Source: Deltaproteobacteria bacterium | Lineage (GTDB): Bacteria > Desulfobacterota > Binatia > UBA12015 | Reading direction: 5' to 3' | DNA: 9,428 nucleotides | NCBI GenBank assembly: GCA_003447545.1 | Contig: DLYX01000193.1 | Location: forward strand, 1 to 9,428 | Shown here: positions 7,122 to 9,428 of the stretch, piece by piece | Layout: each line of letters begins with the position of its first letter | Position numbering within the stretch: the stretch's first letter is position 1 | Notes under the pieces: generated by a model | Told to the model about the DNA's origin: nothing | The model's database searches: none | Seen by the model: the letters and a program-made list of their open reading frames with translations, nothing else | Translations under genes and position numbers: made by a program

Positions 7122-7559
7122 TCAATTTCCCTGCGGAAGTGCGACTCGGACGGTCCCGGTCACATGGTTGCCGATACTGTTTTTGCCCACCACATCGATA
7201 TCGATGACGGATTGATCGTTCACGACATTTTTCTCGGTGATCGTGCCGGTGAGAACCATCGTATCGCCCGCGTAATTCGGGGCGCCCAGACGGATATTCA
7301 CTCGCTTGAGCAACGCATCCGGTCCCGCCCAATCCGTAATATAGCGGTCGACGAACCCATTGGTGGTCAGGATATTCATGAAGATGCTCTTGGTTCCTCG
7401 CTCCTTGGCCTGCTCGAGGTCGTGGTGCACATCCTGATAGTCTCTGGAAGCGATCGCCGTGGCGATAATCCGCGTTGCCGACAGAGGGATCGACAATTCA
7501 GGCAGAGTGTCCCCGACACTCACCTCGTCGAAGCCCAGAGTCTTTTCGAATCTGCTCAC
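7122..7559 (-). CDS. Single-hotdog MaoC-like enoyl-CoA hydratase, ChsH1-like
   Basis: This 145-residue protein has one hotdog fold. The hydratase-2 catalytic pair is D40 and H45 in SRDYQDVHHD, the D-x4-H arrangement. The middle stretch FMNILTTNGFVDRYITDWAGP (about 60-80) and RLGAPNYAGDT (90-100) are typical of the small subunit of heteromeric MaoC hydratases such as ChsH1. In that system the catalytic small subunit pairs with the MaoC half of ChsH2 to hydrate a steroid enoyl-CoA; here the partner would be the MaoC-DUF35 protein two genes upstream. The start chosen is GTG at 7559, which overlaps the dehydrogenase TGA by four bases (GTGA) and has GGAGGGAG 7 bases upstream. An ATG at 7586 would add nine unlikely residues and overlap by 31 bases. 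Translation is probably coupled to the dehydrogenase. Family is firm, partner inferred. Confidence 0.85.
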   Translation of the reverse strand: MSRFEKTLGFDEVSVGDTLPELSIPLSATRIIATAIASRDYQDVHHDLEQAKERGTKSIFMNILTTNGFVDRYITDWAGPDALLKRVNIRLGAPNYAGDTMVLTGTITEKNVVNDQSVIDIDVVGKNSIGNHVTGTVRVALPQGN

Positions 7560-8683
7560 GCAGCCACTCCCTCCACCAGCATCCAACCGAGCTTGGCCTG
7601 ATGAACGCTCGCGCCACCGAGGAAGACCTCATTCTGTTTGGCCGCGAGGAACCAACGATGAATCGGGTATTCCACATCCGCGCCCATGCCACCGTGCAGG
7701 TGCTGACAAGTATGAGCCACGCGATGTCCACCGCGACAGGCCCACCATTTGGCAACGAGAATCGCGCGTCGCGCCTCTCGGCCGGTTGCGAGACGCCATA
7801 CAGCCTGCTCGAGGGTCGAGCGCATCGCCTCGATATCAATCCAGGCGTCTGCAGCTCGCAGCTGTGGTCCCTGGAAGGAGCCGATCGGCACACCGAATTG
7901 CCGACGAGTCGTTTGGTATTCGACGGTTTGCGCCAAAGCCGAATCTGCAATGCCCAATTGAATGGCGCAGCCGGCGATCATGCCACGAGCCTCAATCCAA
8001 TCCAGAATATCCTCGCCATTCTCGAGCGAGCCGAGGATATCCGAATCTTCCACCCGAGCATCGACCATCAGAAGCTGTGAATGGGGCTCGCCGCTGGAGA
8101 CTTCCTGATCCAAAAGGGTGACACCCTCGCTGGCCGGATCCAGCAGGAAGACGGCTACCTTGCCGTTCTCTGTCTGCGCCGGCACCAGAATCCGGGAGGC
8201 AATCGAAGCTCCCGGAACGCATTGCTTCTCACCCGTCAGCGTATAGCCGCCGTCCACGCGAGTCGCCGCGGTCCGACAGCTTGCTGCCGAACGCCGGCCT
8301 TCTTCTACGAGAGCTGCGGTCAGGAACCTGTTCCCGGCAGCGACCTCCGGAAGGTTCTGTTTTTTCTGTTCGTCGGTTCCGAACTCGGCAATCGGGAGTG
8401 CTCCGAGCACGAGGGTCGACAGCAGCGGCAGCGGCGCTGCACGGCGCCCAGCTTGCTCGAGAACGAGCACAAGCTCCTCCATCCCCATGCCGGAGCCACC
8501 CACATCTTCGGAAATTCCGAGTCCAAGAAGGCTCGCATCCGCAAGTGCCTTCCAGGTGCTCTGGTCGTACCATCCATCAGCCTGAACCAATGCGAGGATC
8601 TTGTCCGTCGGGACGCAATCCTCGAGAATCTGTTTGGCTAGATCGCGAATCGCGACCTGATCTTCCGAATATTCAAAGTCCAT
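7556..8683 (-). CDS. Acyl-CoA dehydrogenase family protein lacking the usual catalytic glutamate
   Basis: This 375-residue FAD-dependent enzyme has the three-domain acyl-CoA dehydrogenase layout: N-terminal helical (DFEYSEDQVAIRDLAKQIL onward), middle beta (about 122-225) and C-terminal helical. FAD contacts are RRQFG (260-264) with FQ (270-271), and QHLHGGMGADVEYPIHRWF (327-345). The family introduces a 2,3 double bond in an acyl-CoA and passes electrons to ETF. The base is normally a glutamate in a YEGT-like motif; here that place reads VFLGGAS, giving L355. The alternative site used by isovaleryl-CoA dehydrogenase aligns by hand to G234 (in WIEARG), with E231 three residues away. This resembles one chain of the heteromeric steroid acyl-CoA dehydrogenases, in which only one subunit carries the base; the partner may lie beyond the right edge. 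It starts 18 bases after the MaoC-DUF35 stop, with AGGA 9 bases before ATG, and overlaps the MaoC hydratase by four bases. Confidence 0.88.
   Translation of the reverse strand: MDFEYSEDQVAIRDLAKQILEDCVPTDKILALVQADGWYDQSTWKALADASLLGLGISEDVGGSGMGMEELVLVLEQAGRRAAPLPLLSTLVLGALPIAEFGTDEQKKQNLPEVAAGNRFLTAALVEEGRRSAASCRTAATRVDGGYTLTGEKQCVPGASIASRILVPAQTENGKVAVFLLDPASEGVTLLDQEVSSGEPHSQLLMVDARVEDSDILGSLENGEDILDWIEARGMIAGCAIQLGIADSALAQTVEYQTTRRQFGVPIGSFQGPQLRAADAWIDIEAMRSTLEQAVWRLATGREARRAILVAKWWACRGGHRVAHTCQHLHGGMGADVEYPIHRWFLAAKQNEVFLGGASVHQAKLGWMLVEGVAA
7567..7574 (-). promoter_or_regulatory. Ribosome binding site supporting the GTG start of the MaoC hydratase
   Basis: GGAGGGAG on the minus strand lies inside the end of the dehydrogenase gene, 7 bases before GTG at 7559. 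Good spacing and strength favour the GTG over the upstream ATG at 7586. Confidence 0.65.
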
Positions 8684-8701
8684 AGTTAGCGATCCTGCCT
8701 C

Positions 8702-9428
8702 TCAGCTTTGGGCCGGTCGCCACTGATGCAACGTGAGATCGTCATCGATCTTCTTGAACGTTACCTCCAGGGGCATTCCGATTCGGATATCGTCTTTTTC
8801 GACGTCGATCAGGTTGGTCACCATGCGAACGCCCTCTTCCAATTCCACCAGCCCAATCGGGTTAGGATAATCAAAAGGAGGAACTGGCGGGTAGTGCATT
8901 ACCACAAAACTGTAAAGGGAACCTCTGCCGGAGGCCTCGACATAATCCCACTCCAACCCCTGACATTTGGGACACATCGGGTCGGGCGGCGCCTGCATAT
9001 AGCCACAACTCGTACATTTCTGGATCAGCAGTTTCTCGTCCTTGAGACCCTCCCAGAAAAACTGATTGTCGAGAGTGATCCCCGGCCGGGGTCGCGAGCG
9101 TTTGGGGGCAGCCTTGGCCACAGCCTTCTTCGGTCGCGGCTGAAATTTCAGCAAGCGCCATCGCATGGTTGCGACGAGCTCACCTTCTTCGGTCGACCAG
9201 GAATATAGCTGGGTAATGAAATGGCCGACGCCAAGGCCGGTCTTTTTTTCCGGAGAAATATTCTCGATTGTGATCGTACAGGCCAGATGGTCGCCCGGGC
9301 GGACGTACCTCTCGTATTCCTGATCAGCGCTAACCGCGACAACGGAAGTAAATCCGCCATCATCAAGGATTTCCCAGATTTTTTCCTGCACTGTCGGAGC
9401 GGCACCTTCTTCCCGGTGTGCCCCCCGC
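8702..9428 (-). CDS. MaoC-DUF35 fusion protein, ChsH2-like (N-terminus beyond window)
   Basis: The frame is open to the right edge, giving 241 residues; an internal GTG at 9391 is not a convincing start, because family-like sequence (HREEGAAPTVQEKIWEILDD) continues upstream. The first part is the second half of a MaoC-type hotdog: GGFTSVVAVSADQEYERYVRPGDHL, then the strand LVATMRWRLLKFQP. A Lys/Ala/Pro/Arg linker follows (near 9070-9140). The rest is DUF35: a zinc ribbon with two CxxC pairs (CTSC and CPKC, 8963-9016) and an OB-fold (YSFVVMHYPPVPPFDYPNPIGLVEL). In the ChsH2 family the hotdog half pairs with ChsH1 to form the hydratase, and the DUF35 half docks onto Ltp2 and is needed for aldolase activity. 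Both proposed partners are encoded just downstream, 17 and more bases away, in the same operon. The catalytic status of the hotdog cannot be judged, since its N-terminal half is missing. Confidence 0.87.
   Translation of the reverse strand, partial: RGAHREEGAAPTVQEKIWEILDDGGFTSVVAVSADQEYERYVRPGDHLACTITIENISPEKKTGLGVGHFITQLYSWSTEEGELVATMRWRLLKFQPRPKKAVAKAAPKRSRPRPGITLDNQFFWEGLKDEKLLIQKCTSCGYMQAPPDPMCPKCQGLEWDYVEASGRGSLYSFVVMHYPPVPPFDYPNPIGLVELEEGVRMVTNLIDVEKDDIRIGMPLEVTFKKIDDDLTLHQWRPAQS
8963..9016 (-). other. Zinc-ribbon segment of the DUF35 domain
   Basis: Two CxxC pairs separated by ten residues (CTSC, then CPKC) form the rubredoxin-like zinc ribbon that precedes the OB-fold in DUF35 proteins. 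All four cysteines are intact, so zinc binding is expected. Confidence 0.8.

Noticed and set aside
7459..8121. Two 200-residue plus-strand frames opposite the dehydrogenase and hydratase
   Set aside because: They are antisense to genes with clear motifs, and the translations are Arg/Ser/Pro-rich without domains.
1..9428. tRNA, rRNA, CRISPR arrays, insertion sequences, phage or plasmid functions
   Set aside because: No cloverleaf-like segment, no regularly spaced direct repeats, no transposase or integrase motifs and no terminal inverted repeats were found on reading both strands.

Overview
The window reads as a chromosomal segment of a Gram-negative, fairly GC-rich bacterium. Evidence for an outer membrane is one predicted beta-barrel protein with a signal peptide and a terminal aromatic residue, plus a secreted PKD-domain protein. 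The mix of a Baeyer-Villiger-type flavoprotein, a 3-alpha-hydroxysteroid-dehydrogenase-like SDR and a CoA side-chain degradation operon suggests an aerobic organism able to catabolise steroid- or terpenoid-like compounds. Lineage cannot be fixed from the sequence; an uncultured proteobacterial or myxobacterial-type lineage is only a guess. I see no mobile element, tRNA, rRNA or CRISPR.

Layout. (1) Positions 2-148 (+) hold the C-terminal end of an unrecognised protein, running towards a secreted PKD-domain protein on the minus strand (180-1142). (2) Upstream of the PKD gene, also on the minus strand, is a phosphoserine aminotransferase, serC (1238-2380). (3) serC diverges across an 87-bp spacer from a plus-strand pair: a class B flavin monooxygenase (2468-3967) and, 9 bp later, an SDR resembling 3-alpha-hydroxysteroid dehydrogenase/carbonyl reductase (3977-4741). 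(4) After 142 bp comes an outer-membrane beta-barrel protein (4884-5885, +). (5) From the right edge a minus-strand operon runs leftwards: a MaoC-DUF35 fusion like ChsH2 (8702 to beyond 9428), an acyl-CoA dehydrogenase (7556-8683), a single-hotdog MaoC hydratase like ChsH1 (7122-7559, GTG start overlapping the previous stop) and a thiolase-fold protein like Ltp2 (5942-7117). It meets the beta-barrel gene tail to tail over a short hairpin.

How it fits together. The four minus-strand genes have the composition and order of the distal part of the actinobacterial igr (cholesterol side-chain) operon: a dehydrogenase, a two-subunit enoyl-CoA hydratase and a retro-aldolase that needs a DUF35 partner. 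Together they would desaturate, hydrate and cleave a branched acyl-CoA side chain. Two residue-level points support roles other than the textbook ones. The thiolase-fold protein lacks both thiolase cysteines but keeps the Tyr/His pairs of the aldolase type. The acyl-CoA dehydrogenase lacks a glutamate at both usual catalytic-base positions, so it may be the non-catalytic half of a heteromeric enzyme or act differently. The adjacent monooxygenase and SDR could provide ketone/alcohol oxidation of the same or a related substrate, and the barrel could be its outer-membrane entry route. Those links between gene groups are inference from proximity.
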